Both the position numbers and the translations under genes were made by a program. Below the pieces are notes generated by a model. That model did not search any database. It saw only the letters and a list, made by a program, of their open reading frames with translations, and was not told where the DNA came from. A stretch of DNA of 64,000 bases from Diploptera punctata (Eukaryota; Arthropoda; Insecta; Blattodea; Blaberidae). Numbering within the stretch: the stretch's first letter is position 1; every line of letters starts with the position of its first letter. The DNA lies in NCBI GenBank assembly GCA_030220185.1, contig JASPKZ010001235.1, forward strand, positions 1,464,501 to 1,528,500, given 5' to 3'. This document shows positions 63,547 to 64,000 of this stretch, in pieces.

Positions 63547-64000
63547 ACGCATAGAAGGTACATTAAAGACTCCGCAATGTACCTCAATCGTTATGAACTT
63601 AGGGGTCCAAAATAGATGCTTTGATAGGTTTCAAAATTTAGAAATTGTACCAGCAAATATGAGAGGAGATAGTAAGTTATGTACCTCAAGACAGCGAGAT
63701 AGCATAATATTGAATAATCATTTGAATGTTTCTAAGAATCAGGATGCTATGCCTGTTACTAATAAAGAATTAAATGTCATAGGAAGACCACCCAAAATTA
63801 AAGTAAATATTTTTAACAATGATGTTACTTGCATAGCGGATAGTGGCTGCTCAAACACAACAATAGATCAGAAATTTTATAATTTCTTAGTCAACAAAGG
63901 GAATAAGATAATGACTGTAAGAATATGTGGAGTGTATTGTACTCTTGCGATAGGCAAGAAGAAACTGCCAATTAAGCTTCAGTGCCTTCTAGATTTATAT
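63542..64000 (+). CDS. LTR retrotransposon pol start with aspartic protease, cut by window end
   Basis: Open from 63542 to the last base, in the +1 frame relative to the gag tail. Contains PPKIKVNIFNNDVTCIADSG CSNTTI, where DSG is the retroviral-type aspartic protease active site. RT, RNase H and integrase should follow outside the window. Confidence 0.75.

Overview
The window is AT-rich animal DNA from an insect with a large, transposon-loaded genome; a polyneopteran such as a cockroach or termite would fit, but that is inference. Evidence: long introns with GT-AG borders, a single-copy cytoskeletal gene, and dense non-LTR LINEs, tRNA-derived SINEs, Tc1/mariner relatives, LTR elements and Penelope-like elements (PLEs).

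Host gene. From 6.6 to 55.6 kb the + strand carries the 3' part of a CLIP-170/CLIP-190 family microtubule plus-end protein. Nine exons join with matching reading phase: 6616-7828, 12345-12496, 12997-14438, 26430-26603, 40382-40499, 42753-42900, 45191-45356, 53377-53555 and 55551-55597. A doubtful tenth lies at 42602. They encode a long coiled coil, the conserved FLNSVIVD segment, two zinc knuckles and a C-terminal DDGETF. The 5' exons with the CAP-Gly domains lie before the window. About 3.6 kb of exon sits in about 49 kb of locus; the rest is intron filled with mobile DNA.

Mobile DNA by region. 0-6 kb: old repeats, a 65-bp tandem array, SINEs, a CACTG-ended element (two copies) and duplicated LINE pieces. 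8-13 kb: tandem and inverted arrays of a tRNA-like SINE (called SINE1 here). 14-21 kb: SINE2, SINE4, a mariner-like element, a TAGGC-rich element, PLE tail hairpins and a pogo-like element. 22.0-24.7 kb: a 5'-truncated LINE with EN and RT domains and an 11-bp target duplication. 29-36 kb: LINE 3' ends, an antisense LTR relative and more PLE and LINE pieces. 37.0-38.3 kb: a nearly whole Tc1/mariner-superfamily transposon with 108-bp inverted repeats. 41-52 kb: a piggyBac-like repeat and a head-to-head PLE dimer (RT plus GIY-YIG) inserted as one unit. 54-60 kb: more PLE hairpins. 60.6 kb to the end: an LTR retrotransposon with gag and the start of pol, cut by the window edge.

The most striking signal is structural. 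At least ten distinct PLE tail families lie here, and most carry a recognisable type I hammerhead ribozyme core (CTGANGA, stem II, GAA, a palindromic stem III, then a cleavage base and stem I). Many occur as back-to-back inverted pairs, so several introns contain strong hairpins with a ribozyme on each strand. Hammerheads in PLE pseudo-LTRs are established knowledge; the number of families, their inverted pairing and their crowding into the introns of one gene are what deserve a second look.
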